NCBI GenBank assembly: GCA_001464455.1
Contig: LNEI01000002.1
Location: 51,859 to 115,858 of the forward strand
Length of the DNA: 64,000 bases
Origin: Acidobacteria bacterium Ga0077534
Lineage (GTDB): Bacteria > Acidobacteriota > Blastocatellia > Pyrinomonadales > Pyrinomonadaceae
Direction of reading: 5' to 3'
In this document: piece by piece, positions 1 to 8,196 of the stretch
How positions within the stretch are numbered: position 1 is the stretch's first letter
How the letters are laid out: each line of letters begins with the position of its first letter
Made by a program: the position numbers and the translations under genes
The notes under the pieces: generated by a model
The model's database searches: none
What the model was told of the DNA's origin: nothing
The model's input: only the letters and a program-made list of their open reading frames with translations

Positions 1-2
1 TT

Positions 3-833
3 TCGCTATACGATGCCCGTCAGCTGCTTCAGGGCGAGACGGGATCGCCGGTTGCACTCCGGATCCTGCGTTCGGGCGAAAAAGCCCAGACGATAAGGGT
101 AGCTCGCGGAACGTACACGATCCCAAAGGTCGAGACCAAGCTTGAAGCCGGAAAGATCGGTGTGATCAAGGTCTTTAGCCTGGAAGAGGGCGAAGCGAAT
201 GATATCCGTTCGGCAGTTACGAACCTAACGAAGCAGGGTGCTCAAAAGATCATCCTCGACCTGCGCGGTGTCGCCGCCGGCAGCTTGTCCGAAGCGGTTG
301 CGACGGCAAATATTTTCATAAAAGATGGCGAGATCGCAAAGGTGATCGGCAAGGACGGCAAAATTCAGAGTAACTTTACAGCCGAACCTGCGAAAGTAGC
401 TTTTGGCGGCTCGCTTGTTGTTCTGACCGATGCAGGAACTGCCGGTGCGGCCGAGATAGTTGCGGCGGCGGTCATCGACCGGAAACGCGGTGAGGTGGTC
501 GGCGAACGAACGTTTGGGGCAGGCACCGAGCAGAAGCTTTTCCCGCTCTCGAGCGGCGGCGGTTATTTGCTGACTGTCGCAAAATGGGCTTCTCCGGCGG
601 GCACGCCCTTTCTCGGCGAAGACCGGGCAACAACCGGTGTAAAGCCGACGATCGAGGTCAAGCGTCCCGACACTCCGGAACCGCTTGATGTCGATGCGAT
701 CACGCAGCCTGAAGCGACACCGAATGCTACTCCGACCCCGACACCGAAGCCTCAGCCAAAGGTTGTTGAGGATGTTCAGATGAAGAAGGCCCTTGAGCTT
801 CTCGCAGATAAAGCGGCCGCAAAAGCTGCATAG
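3..833 (+). CDS. S41-family (CtpA-like) peptidase homologue, catalytically degenerate, 5' end outside window
   Basis: The open frame runs in from the left edge. The first ~50 residues look like the end of a PDZ domain and the rest is the S41 tail-specific protease fold. In this family the catalytic Ser lies in TAS*ASEI and the Lys in TFGK*G. Here the matching stretches read GTAGAAEI and TFGAGT, so Ser is Gly and Lys is Ala. The fold markers around them (IILDLRG, VVLTD, VVGERTFG) are kept. This suggests a non-hydrolytic pseudo-protease that may bind peptides or a partner protease. An intact S41 protease is encoded at 52864-54582. The C-terminus is a Thr-Pro-rich stretch followed by a Lys/Ala-rich tail. 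No frameshift is seen, so it looks maintained rather than decayed. The upstream part cannot be judged. Confidence 0.85.
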   Translation, partial: SLYDARQLLQGETGSPVALRILRSGEKAQTIRVARGTYTIPKVETKLEAGKIGVIKVFSLEEGEANDIRSAVTNLTKQGAQKIILDLRGVAAGSLSEAVATANIFIKDGEIAKVIGKDGKIQSNFTAEPAKVAFGGSLVVLTDAGTAGAAEIVAAAVIDRKRGEVVGERTFGAGTEQKLFPLSSGGGYLLTVAKWASPAGTPFLGEDRATTGVKPTIEVKRPDTPEPLDVDAITQPEATPNATPTPTPKPQPKVVEDVQMKKALELLADKAAAKAA

Positions 834-853
834 GTTTTGATCAGATCTTTTCA

Positions 854-886
854 AAATGGCCGGGCATCATGTCCGGTCATTTTTTG
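854..886 (+). terminator. Intrinsic terminator after the S41 homologue
   Basis: ATGGCCGG and CCGGTCAT form an 8-bp stem (one mismatch) around a 9-nt loop, followed by a run of T. It lies 20 bp after the stop codon at 833. Confidence 0.8.
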
Positions 887-947
887 TGCTTCGGCTTGCG
901 GCAACGGTGTTGTTGAAAACACACATGCCTGCTAGAATCTGGTTTCA

Positions 948-1406
948 ATGACGAACAGCCAATTTAGAGTCCGTGAACTGGACGGCACCGATCTTTCAGA
1001 ATGGTTACGCCTGCGCCTTCTGCTCTGGGATGAGTCGTCAGAGGATGATCATAAATCGGAAATGGTCGACATCATCGATCACCGCGAAACGCAGTTTGTA
1101 GCGGTCGCTGAGACCAATTCAGGAAAGTTGTGTGGTTTCCTCGAGGCTAGCATTCGCTCTCACGTCGAGGATTGCGAGACCGAGAATGTCGGCTACCTCG
1201 AAGGCTGGTTCGTCGAGGAAGATTATCGTCGGCACGGCGTCGGGCGGGAACTCGTCAAACTCGCCGAGCTCTGGGCTAAAAGCCGCGGCTGCACCGAGAT
1301 GGCGTCCGACGCGGAAATAAATAATTCAGTCAGCATCGTCGCCCACAACAAACTGGGATACGCCGAAACCTCACGGCTTGTGCATCTAAGAAAAGAATTG
1401 ATCTAA
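948..1406 (+). CDS. GNAT acetyltransferase, aminoglycoside 6'-N-acetyltransferase (AAC(6')-I-like)
   Basis: A 152-residue single-domain GNAT protein. The acetyl-CoA binding loop is seen in EDYRRHGVGRELV (about residues 91-103). The stretch GYLEGWFVEE, then GCTEMASDAEINN and the closing HNKLGYAET resemble the AAC(6')-I branch of the family, including the short N-terminal VRELDGTDLSEWLRLR. Members acetylate the 6'-amino group of aminoglycosides. A chromosomal copy may be an intrinsic resistance gene or may act on another amine. The stop codon directly abuts the next start, so the two genes are probably co-transcribed. The substrate is inferred from motif likeness only. Confidence 0.75.
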   Translation: MTNSQFRVRELDGTDLSEWLRLRLLLWDESSEDDHKSEMVDIIDHRETQFVAVAETNSGKLCGFLEASIRSHVEDCETENVGYLEGWFVEEDYRRHGVGRELVKLAELWAKSRGCTEMASDAEINNSVSIVAHNKLGYAETSRLVHLRKELI

Positions 1407-2330
1407 ATGAGTTTTATTTATCGATCAAAATACGGAATAAAAACTGCTTTGCTGCTCGTCTGCTTTGCCGGTTTCGCGTTGGCTCAATCGACCGATCAGA
1501 ATTTTCCGACTTCGGTCACGACCAGCCAGATAGTTGGCTCGATAAAGGCGCGCGACATCGGCGACCCAAGGGCGACAAGCTATTATTATGCATTTGGCGG
1601 AACGCAGGGCGATGTTTTTATCAACGTAGTTACCAAGAATTTCGTTGGTGACATCGACGTCTTCGCACAGGACGGACTGCGGCCGCTGACGAAGATCGTA
1701 GTGTTCGATCGCGGCCTCAACGAAACTGGCAGACTCATTTACCTGCGAAAAGAAGAGCGTCTGCTTCTACGAGTCCAGGGCCGTACGCCGGACGACGAAG
1801 CGGCGAGTTTTCAGATCAAATTTGCCGGCAGCTTCGTTGCCCTGCAGCCTGCTAAGGACGAGGCTCCACCGACCATTTCGTCGGCCGGCGAAGATAGTAC
1901 CGTTAATTCGGTCGGCACCAGAGTTCCGCCCAAACCGGTTGACAATCGGCCGGACCGCATCGCAGAGATCCCCGCAAAACCCCCTGTCGAAACAAAGCCG
2001 CAGCCTGCGGCTCCCGTAGAAAAAAAGGTGAGCAGGCCTGAAGTTATCGTCGGTTCGACGATAAAGCCGCCGGTCAACATAACCGCCAAGCCAAAGGCCG
2101 AGTCCGCGAAGCCATCGGCCAATGAGAAAAAGCCAGCGAAGGGAAAGGCTCCCGATCCGCTGGCTAGTATTCGTCTAATGGTTCTGCTAAGAGATGGCTC
2201 GGTTATCGAACGCCCCCTGAATGAGGTTCAAAAGTTTACCGTCGAAAAGGGCGTTCTCCTGGTTACGCTAAAGGATGGCAACCTTTCGCGATTTCCCATG
2301 GTGGATGTCGTCCGCGTTACCATCGAATAG
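1407..2330 (+). CDS. Secreted protein of unknown function with a PPC-like beta domain
   Basis: 307 residues. A signal peptide (TALLLVCFAGFALAQ) ends near residue 27. Residues ~35-150 form a beta-rich region (SYYYAFGGTQGDVFINVVT, GDIDVFAQ, IYLRKEERLLLRVQGR) that resembles the bacterial pre-peptidase C-terminal (PPC) beta-sandwich. Residues ~155-245 are a Pro/Lys/Ala-rich linker. The last ~55 residues (LMVLLRDGSVIERPLNEV...VDVVRVTIE) form a small second domain. The ATG follows the previous stop codon with no gap. The PPC likeness is inference, and no catalytic motif is visible. Confidence 0.65.
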   Translation: MSFIYRSKYGIKTALLLVCFAGFALAQSTDQNFPTSVTTSQIVGSIKARDIGDPRATSYYYAFGGTQGDVFINVVTKNFVGDIDVFAQDGLRPLTKIVVFDRGLNETGRLIYLRKEERLLLRVQGRTPDDEAASFQIKFAGSFVALQPAKDEAPPTISSAGEDSTVNSVGTRVPPKPVDNRPDRIAEIPAKPPVETKPQPAAPVEKKVSRPEVIVGSTIKPPVNITAKPKAESAKPSANEKKPAKGKAPDPLASIRLMVLLRDGSVIERPLNEVQKFTVEKGVLLVTLKDGNLSRFPMVDVVRVTIE

Positions 2331-2333
2331 CCG

Positions 2334-3929
2334 CTATGCATAACTGTGCAGACCGACCAGAAGATAACTTACGCCCAAATACGTAAACAGGACAAGCAGG
2401 AATCCAACGATCGCGAAATAGGCCGAACTGCGGCCTCTCCATCCACGAGAAATACGGGTGTGAAGAAACGCCGCATAGGTGAGCCAGGCGATCAGAGCTC
2501 CCGTCTCTTTGGAGTCGAAGCCCCACGGCCTGCCCCACGATTCATTCGCCCAGATCGCTCCTGTGATCAGCAGCATCGCCAGCCCAGCAAAGGCCAGGCA
2601 TGCGGTCTTGTACATCAAGCTGTCCAGTGATTCCAGACTTGGCAAGCGCTCGCGTATGGTCTCGGTTCGGAAAGCAAACAGCAGTACGAACATCGTCGCC
2701 ACGAGGGCGGTGATCAATGCCGAGAGTTCGACCGGGTTCGTGTTAAGGCTAAGGAAAAGCTTGTCGCCATTCGCTTGAATGTAGGCCCGGCCCATCTGCT
2801 CATGCTGCTTAGCAGTGATCTGAGCTAGTTCGGCAACGCTCAGCTGTTCTCGCTCGGCCATTGCCATACCCGCGACCACATATTGATATGGGTCCTGCGT
2901 CAATTGAGCCTGGAGCCTTTCCGGAACATTTGAATTGTCACGAATACCAAAAACAAGCAGGCCGATCGAAACGATCTGAGCGACCAAAGCGAGTTTAAGA
3001 AGAATGTGCCCGATCTTGTTAGCCACTTCCTGCTTTTGATAGTGATAGACCAGAAACGCCACGATCACGCCAGCAAGTAGCACCCCGGAGATCACAAGGG
3101 CCGGACCGACGTAAGGCATCTCAAGACGAAACGGTGCGGAAAACGGCTTCTTGCCGATTTCGTTCGGAACGAAGAGCCCGGCGCGGTAAACAAATTCGGT
3201 AAAGACTGAGAATTTACTAATTGTCGCTATAACAGCAAGGCCGAAAATGCTAGACCAAATGGCCATTAAATGAACCTTTAGGCCGTCTTTGAGCAGATAG
3301 ATCACCGCGACCGCAAAGCAGACCATCGCGATGCCGTAGCTCAAGCTTGCAACGCCTACGTGGATAGGCCGCCAATATGAATCAAGGACAGGAGGGAGAT
3401 TAATTAGTTCGCCGCCGATAAATCGTGAGAGCGTCAGGATCAACGCGGCCAAGGGCAGCGTGAACGCTCCAAGTATTCTGAAACTCTTTCGACCTGCAAA
3501 CAACAGCGTGGTAATACCCGCGCCAAAGGCGAACGCAATACCATAGTCATAGAGATTGGTTAGCGGAACATATCTAAATACCCACGGATCCGCCATGTTG
3601 CCACTCGCTCGCATGATCGCGATCTCGGCGTCATAGGCGTTCACCCATCGCACAAGCCAGCTGGATAGATTGAAAAAGACCCCGAGAGCCGCCCCGAAAT
3701 AACCGATCTTTTCCGCCATCGCTGACGGGGCATAAAGATTCGTCAAGAGAAAGAGGGCGGCGAGAATGTAGCAAGCCAACGCGATCATCATCATTGCCGC
3801 ATCGGCGATGAAGTTCGGCCCTATCTGCAGCCTTAACCCAAGCATTGCGAAGGCACCGACGATAACCAGGATCGCTGGTAAATACGACTTCCAGGATGTG
3901 CGGTTTTCTAACTTGTCCAGTTCTTGCAT
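2334..3929 (-). CDS. ccsA: Cytochrome c biogenesis protein CcsA/ResC (system II)
   Basis: 531-residue polytopic membrane protein. The family WWD-type haem-handling segment is seen near the C-terminus as ESWGRPWGFDSKETGALIAW, followed by the conserved His in AAFLHTRISRGW. Other family landmarks are PLTNLYDYGIAFAFG and a conserved His in DSYWRPIHVGVASLSYG. With ResB it carries haem across the membrane and attaches it to apocytochrome c. It is longer than the usual CcsA (~320 aa), with an extra N-terminal membrane part and a long soluble loop around residues 320-400. It lies 16 bp downstream of resB on the same strand, a classic ResB-ResC pair. The stop converges on the neighbouring plus-strand gene with a 3-bp gap. 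Confidence 0.92.
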   Translation of the reverse strand: MQELDKLENRTSWKSYLPAILVIVGAFAMLGLRLQIGPNFIADAAMMMIALACYILAALFLLTNLYAPSAMAEKIGYFGAALGVFFNLSSWLVRWVNAYDAEIAIMRASGNMADPWVFRYVPLTNLYDYGIAFAFGAGITTLLFAGRKSFRILGAFTLPLAALILTLSRFIGGELINLPPVLDSYWRPIHVGVASLSYGIAMVCFAVAVIYLLKDGLKVHLMAIWSSIFGLAVIATISKFSVFTEFVYRAGLFVPNEIGKKPFSAPFRLEMPYVGPALVISGVLLAGVIVAFLVYHYQKQEVANKIGHILLKLALVAQIVSIGLLVFGIRDNSNVPERLQAQLTQDPYQYVVAGMAMAEREQLSVAELAQITAKQHEQMGRAYIQANGDKLFLSLNTNPVELSALITALVATMFVLLFAFRTETIRERLPSLESLDSLMYKTACLAFAGLAMLLITGAIWANESWGRPWGFDSKETGALIAWLTYAAFLHTRISRGWRGRSSAYFAIVGFLLVLFTYLGVSYLLVGLHSYA

Positions 3930-3945
3930 ATGTTTGTATTTCTAT

Positions 3946-5508
3946 CTATTTCGGGTTTTCTCTGATCGCCTCAGCGATCCGCTCGATCTTCTCGGCAAAC
4001 GCCACCTCGTTCCTGTTGGCATCACCGCCGAGCACGATCTCAACAGATCCGTCGTCGCGATTTTCTACAAGAGCCCAGGCTCGTTTGTGCGGGTAAAAGA
4101 AGACAAATACCAAGGCTCCGATCAATCCGAAGCCGCCAATGTACCAGGCGATAAATGCGCCTTCGTACGGGTCGTACTTGATGGAGAGGATGTGTGCCAG
4201 CGGAGATTTCTCAAAGCTTGCGAGGCGCCACTTGTAACCAGCTTTCGGAGCTCCTACTGGAATGTTTTCAGCCATACCCGCGGCGAACGCAAAAACGCGT
4301 ATACGCTCTCCTCCCGGCGGCGTCACGTTTAGGATCGCGACCGGGTTGTTGTAATCGCCGCTCTTTGTATCTGGCTGGCCGTCGCCGCCAAATGTGAAGT
4401 CAGGCATGAATTGGGCATATTCAACCGTGGTCCCATCCGGCAAAGATGTAACTCCATTACGTTTGAGTTCGATCTTGACGATCTCGCCTCCGGCCTGCGG
4501 CGAAGCTTCGATCACGATATTTCGAGCATTACCGACCGGGATGGTTTGCGCTTGAAAAAATCGATAGCCTCGATAGCTGTATGGCTTATTCATGCTGATA
4601 TCAACTATGGATTCGCCATATTCCGGATCGCTTATCTTCATTTGCGTCCGCCAGTCGAGCGTGTTGTTTACATCGATCGATCCGGTCTCATCTATGAGCC
4701 GCTGTTGGATATCCGTACACTCGAGTGAGAATGGTATCTGGACATTGAATTTCTCTTTCTTATCCAGATCAAACTCGATCTTCTGGATCTCATTCGTCGT
4801 CACGCCGGGGATCATGCGGACATCTGCGTCAAATCCGGTTTGCAACGCAACAAAATGACCCAGGAACAGGGTCAGAAGGAAAACGTGGACTATGTATGCC
4901 CCAAGCCGATTTAGACGGCCGGATTCTCCGAACACGACCGTACCGGTCCGCTCAGTGATAACAGAAAAATCCTTGCGGCCTTCAGAGTCGATCCCGTACT
5001 CGATACTCTTGACATCAGTCGCGACCGGGCTCATGCCGAAAGTCTTGAAAACGGTCTTGATCCTTTCGACGACATTCTCTGAAGAATCTTGCGGGATAAC
5101 GATTGTTTCGTTAGCCTTTTGAGCGAGCAGCCACGATTTGGTTGCCGTTTTCTTTGGATCCCGGATGTAGGCCCAAGCTGAAGGGAAGCGATCGATCGAG
5201 GCGAGGACGATATTGAGCGACAGGGTTAGGAGGAGAAGGTTGTAGTACCAACTGTGATAGATATCAAAGAAACCCAGCCGTCCGAAAACAAGTTTTTCGG
5301 CAGGTGTAAGCGAGACGTAATAAGCCTCAAAGCCTTGAACGTTTTCCTGAAGGATCAGCATTCCGATCATCGATAAGATGACCAAAAGAACCAGTTGGAA
5401 TATTCCAAATCGGACCGAGCTAAGAAAGTCGAGTGCTCGGTTTAGAAATGGGGCCGATTGCCTTCGTGTTTCAGGACGTGTTTTTATGGTCTCTTCCGCC
5501 GTAGACAT
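3946..5508 (-). CDS. resB: Cytochrome c biogenesis protein ResB (Ccs1)
   Basis: 520 residues. Three N-terminal membrane helices (from about residue 30, with FLSSVRFGIFQLVLLVILS) are followed by a large extracytoplasmic region with the ResB-type stretch MNKPYSYRGYRFFQAQ. A last helix (AWYIGGFGLIGALVFVFFYP) lies near the C-terminus. ResB and CcsA form the haem-ligation complex of system II cytochrome c maturation. It is the first gene of the resB-ccsA pair and is transcribed away from ctaB, with a 145-bp divergent gap that probably holds promoters for both directions. Confidence 0.9.
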   Translation of the reverse strand: MSTAEETIKTRPETRRQSAPFLNRALDFLSSVRFGIFQLVLLVILSMIGMLILQENVQGFEAYYVSLTPAEKLVFGRLGFFDIYHSWYYNLLLLTLSLNIVLASIDRFPSAWAYIRDPKKTATKSWLLAQKANETIVIPQDSSENVVERIKTVFKTFGMSPVATDVKSIEYGIDSEGRKDFSVITERTGTVVFGESGRLNRLGAYIVHVFLLTLFLGHFVALQTGFDADVRMIPGVTTNEIQKIEFDLDKKEKFNVQIPFSLECTDIQQRLIDETGSIDVNNTLDWRTQMKISDPEYGESIVDISMNKPYSYRGYRFFQAQTIPVGNARNIVIEASPQAGGEIVKIELKRNGVTSLPDGTTVEYAQFMPDFTFGGDGQPDTKSGDYNNPVAILNVTPPGGERIRVFAFAAGMAENIPVGAPKAGYKWRLASFEKSPLAHILSIKYDPYEGAFIAWYIGGFGLIGALVFVFFYPHKRAWALVENRDDGSVEIVLGGDANRNEVAFAEKIERIAEAIRENPK

Positions 5509-5653
5509 TATCTTTAGTCAAAGGATAGCCTAGGCGGAAGTTTTTGTCACCCATTTGAAAATAAGTTCTACTTCTCGAAAAAAGCATATCGTATTATCGA
5601 GGACGTCTTTGAAATACTGACCTAAGACGCTATTCTCAGGTATTACGTTTTGG

Positions 5654-6556
5654 ATGGACTCATTGACTGTACAGATCAACGCAGAAAAGACGGCAGGAAT
5701 GCGAGCAAAGCTCTCGGGCTATGTCGAATTGACAAAGCCTCGGATTGCCTTTCTCCTCGTCCTTACCTCGGCTGCGGCGTTCTATCTCGCTGGTCGCGGA
5801 TCCTTCGATGTCGTACTGTTTGCCAATTCGATGATCGCGATCACGCTTTTGGCTTTCGGTGTGGCCGCACTCAATCAATACTGGGAGCGAAAGCTCGACG
5901 TCCTGATGGATCGAACCGCGAAGCGGCCCCTGCCGTCGGGAGTTATCGGAGCACATGAGGCTCTGATCTTCGGTGTCCTTTTGTGCCTTGCCGCAGAGGT
6001 CTATTTGTACTTCGCGGTTAATCCTTTAACCGCCTTACTTGGGTTTGTGGTCATTGTCGGATACGTTCTGGTCTACACTCCTCTTAAGACTCGTACCTCT
6101 GCTTCCACGGCGATCGGCGCCTTGCCGGGAGCCTTGCCGCCTTTGATGGGTTGGACGGCCGCTGCAAACGAAATATCGCTTGCGGCGTGGGCTTTATTTG
6201 CAATGCAGTTCTTGTGGCAGTTTCCGCATTTTTTCGCGATCGCCTGGCTCTATCGTGACGATTACGCTAAGGCAGGGATACTAATGCTTCCGGTCGTAGA
6301 TCGAGACGGAAAACTGACCGCAAGGCAGATAGTTATTTTTGCGATCATGCTGTTTCCGGTAAGTCTGGCCCCGTTTTTTCTCGGCGTTTCAGGCTTTGTA
6401 TTCGCGATCGGCGCAAGTTTGCTTGGCATCTGGTTCCTTTGGGCAAGCATCAGGTGCGCTCGGGCGAAAAGCAAAGAACAGGCAAGAAAGCTCTTAATGG
6501 TAACGGTTATTTACCTTCCCCTCCTATTCATTCTAATGGTTGCTGACAAGATTTAG
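5654..6556 (+). CDS. ctaB: Protohaem IX farnesyltransferase (haem O synthase)
   Basis: 300-residue UbiA-family prenyltransferase. The first Asp-rich prenyl-diphosphate motif is present as NQYWERKLDVLMDRTAKRPL (residues ~76-95), close to the CyoE/CtaB form. The second conserved loop with its Asp residues is in WLYRDDYAKAGILMLPVVD. TKPRIAFLLVLT near the start is also typical. It farnesylates haem b to haem O for haem-copper oxidases. ATG at 5654 gives the normal family length. It is followed after 4 bp by oxidase subunit III and then a DUF420 protein, a terminal oxidase assembly operon. Confidence 0.93.
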   Translation: MDSLTVQINAEKTAGMRAKLSGYVELTKPRIAFLLVLTSAAAFYLAGRGSFDVVLFANSMIAITLLAFGVAALNQYWERKLDVLMDRTAKRPLPSGVIGAHEALIFGVLLCLAAEVYLYFAVNPLTALLGFVVIVGYVLVYTPLKTRTSASTAIGALPGALPPLMGWTAAANEISLAAWALFAMQFLWQFPHFFAIAWLYRDDYAKAGILMLPVVDRDGKLTARQIVIFAIMLFPVSLAPFFLGVSGFVFAIGASLLGIWFLWASIRCARAKSKEQARKLLMVTVIYLPLLFILMVADKI

Positions 6557-6560
6557 ATTT

Positions 6561-7295
6561 ATGGAAGTCGGAACAGCGGAAGTACTCGAAGAGATCGGAG
6601 AAAAAAAACGCCGGCGGGGCAGCCTTAGTGGAAACACTGGCACACCAAGCAACGGCGGAGGTGGCGGTGGCGGGGACGACCCTGGCGGCAGCGAAAACAA
6701 ACAGCCCGAACGTAAGCAGGATCAGTCTAGGGAGCCTTTTGTACACAGCAAATCTCGAGTACTGACCGGGTTTATCCTCCTCGTGGTCTTAATGACCTTT
6801 GGAGGGCTGATCGCTGCCTACATCGTCATATCGACCAACCGAGCGGTCGAATGGCGTCCATTTGATCTCCCGCTTCCACTGTGGATCAGCACCTTGATGA
6901 TCCTTGGAAGCAGTATCGTCTATCATCTCGGAAAACTGGCGGTCGACCGGAACGATCAGCCGAACGCTCGAAAATGGTTCGTTGTAACCACTGTGTTTGG
7001 GGCGGCCTTTATCTCATCACAGATATTAGCCTGGCTTGCTCTTAATTCCCGTGGGCTTTACGTGGAAGGGAATTCGTATGCCGGATTCTTCTATATCCTT
7101 ACGGCGGTCCACGCTGTCCATGTGATCGGCGGCATCATCGCCCTTGGATCGATACTGCTACGAAATCTTGCACCTACAGAAAATCTGCTACAGATAGCCA
7201 AGCGCCAGACGCTCGCCCAGGTCGTCGGCTGGTACTGGCATTTCATGGGAGCACTTTGGATCGTCCTTTTTGTTTTGCTTGGATTTTGGAAGTAA
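6561..7295 (+). CDS. ctaE: Haem-copper oxidase subunit III
   Basis: 244 residues from ATG 6561, which sits 4 bp after the ctaB stop. An in-frame TTG at 6540 would overlap ctaB and is less likely. A hydrophilic Gly-rich N-terminus (a run of seven Gly near residues 34-40) is followed by five membrane helices from about residue 70. Family landmarks are HAVHVIGGIIAL and the closing VGWYWHFMGALWIVLF. Subunit III stabilises the oxidase core in the cytoplasmic membrane. The five-helix form is common in bacterial oxidases. Subunits I and II are not in this window, so they are encoded elsewhere. The Gly-rich extension is unusual. Confidence 0.88.
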   Translation: MEVGTAEVLEEIGEKKRRRGSLSGNTGTPSNGGGGGGGDDPGGSENKQPERKQDQSREPFVHSKSRVLTGFILLVVLMTFGGLIAAYIVISTNRAVEWRPFDLPLPLWISTLMILGSSIVYHLGKLAVDRNDQPNARKWFVVTTVFGAAFISSQILAWLALNSRGLYVEGNSYAGFFYILTAVHAVHVIGGIIALGSILLRNLAPTENLLQIAKRQTLAQVVGWYWHFMGALWIVLFVLLGFWK

Positions 7296-7742
7296 ATGGA
7301 ATACCTGCATATATTTCCGCACGTAAATGCCGCGCTCAACGCGACTAGCGGCCTTTTTCTCATAACGGGGTTCTACTTCATAATGCGTAAGCAGATCGCT
7401 CGCCACCGGTTCTGCATGCTCTCAGCAAGCATAGTTTCGGCGGTCTTTCTCGTAGGTTATGTAACGCACCACGCGATTCGAACCTACTATTTCGGCCTCG
7501 GCCCGACTAGGTTTACGGGCGAGGGGTTAGCGAAGCCGATCTACTTCACGATATTGACGTCGCATACGATTTTGGCCGCGATAATTGGCCCTTTTGTCAT
7601 TATGACCCTGCGGCGTGGACTTAAGGGGCTCTACGAATCGCACCGGCGTCTGGCCCGCATTGTTTTCCCGATCTGGCTATACGTTTCGATGACCGGCGTC
7701 GTGGTTTACGTTATGCTTTACCACCTTTATCGAGCACCTTAA
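7296..7742 (+). CDS. DUF420 membrane protein (CtaM-like oxidase assembly factor)
   Basis: 148 residues with four predicted membrane helices and the conserved His positions of DUF420 (FPHVNAALNA, VTHHAIRTYYFG, LTSHTILA, ESHRRLARI). A DUF420 protein, CtaM, is needed for aa3 oxidase assembly in Firmicutes. The ATG follows the ctaE stop with no gap, which fits a role in oxidase assembly here. The precise function in this organism is inferred. Confidence 0.85.
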   Translation: MEYLHIFPHVNAALNATSGLFLITGFYFIMRKQIARHRFCMLSASIVSAVFLVGYVTHHAIRTYYFGLGPTRFTGEGLAKPIYFTILTSHTILAAIIGPFVIMTLRRGLKGLYESHRRLARIVFPIWLYVSMTGVVVYVMLYHLYRAP

Positions 7743-7781
7743 ACTTTCTGAAATTATTTTTTACTTTTTTCAAAATAACCC

Positions 7782-7810
7782 TTGAACGAGTGTTTTTTAG
7801 GTGTTATCAT
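7782..7810 (+). promoter_or_regulatory. Sigma70-type promoter of the riboswitch transcript
   Basis: TTGAAC (7782-7787), a 17-bp spacer and TATCAT (7805-7810). The predicted start at about 7817 falls on the first base of the riboswitch closing stem. Confidence 0.7.
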
Positions 7811-7816
7811 TCACGT

Positions 7817-8039
7817 GTTGAAAAGTTGATCACCGAAGCCGTCTGACGTGAGGCGGCGCGGGGGAACCAATTTCTGAAAGATATCTTTCAGAACGGGGCG
7901 AAGCGTCATGTGACGCGGGGGTAATCTTTCGCTCCTAGCCCGGCAGCTAACCTCGTAGGTGTGGCAAAGAAGCTACAAGTAGGGAACAAACCCTCTGAGG
8001 GTGCGATTTTCGATGTACTTCCCGCTCTTCAATTCAACA
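7817..8039 (+). ncRNA. Cyclic di-AMP riboswitch (ydaO/yuaA type)
   Basis: Conserved ydaO blocks appear in order: ACCGAAGCC (7832-7840), GGGGGAACCA (from ~7860), GGGGCGAA, a local hairpin GCGTCATGTGACGC (7903-7916), GGGGGTAATC, and AGCCCGGCAGCTAACCTCG (from 7937). These are diagnostic of the c-di-AMP aptamer. A closing stem can form from GTTGAA at 7817-7822 and TTCAAC at 8033-8038. In the known class ligand binding usually turns expression off by favouring a terminator, and one follows at 8072. It stands 157 bp ahead of the FG-GAP protein gene and should control it. Confidence 0.9.
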
Positions 8040-8071
8040 GTTAGTGGATGACATCCAGTCTTCTCAAAGGG

Positions 8072-8106
8072 AAAAATCCCGTCGAGTGATCGGCGGGATT
8101 TTTTTG
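8072..8106 (+). terminator. Intrinsic terminator, likely riboswitch expression platform
   Basis: AAAAATCCCG (8072-8081) pairs with CGGGATTTTT (8094-8103), ending in a T-run. It lies between the c-di-AMP aptamer and the next start codon, the usual place for a regulated terminator. Confidence 0.85.
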
Positions 8107-8196
8107 TTTACTACGCCCGTCTAACATTCCGCTCTCGTCAAATTACCCTTTTCATTCTAATCGGCTAAAATACAGGGGTTGCTTCAACTGCTGCCT

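Noticed and set aside
225..854. 209-codon minus-strand frame opposite the S41 homologue
   Set aside because: It is the shadow of a gene with clear S41 motifs and has an unlikely Arg/Cys-rich composition.
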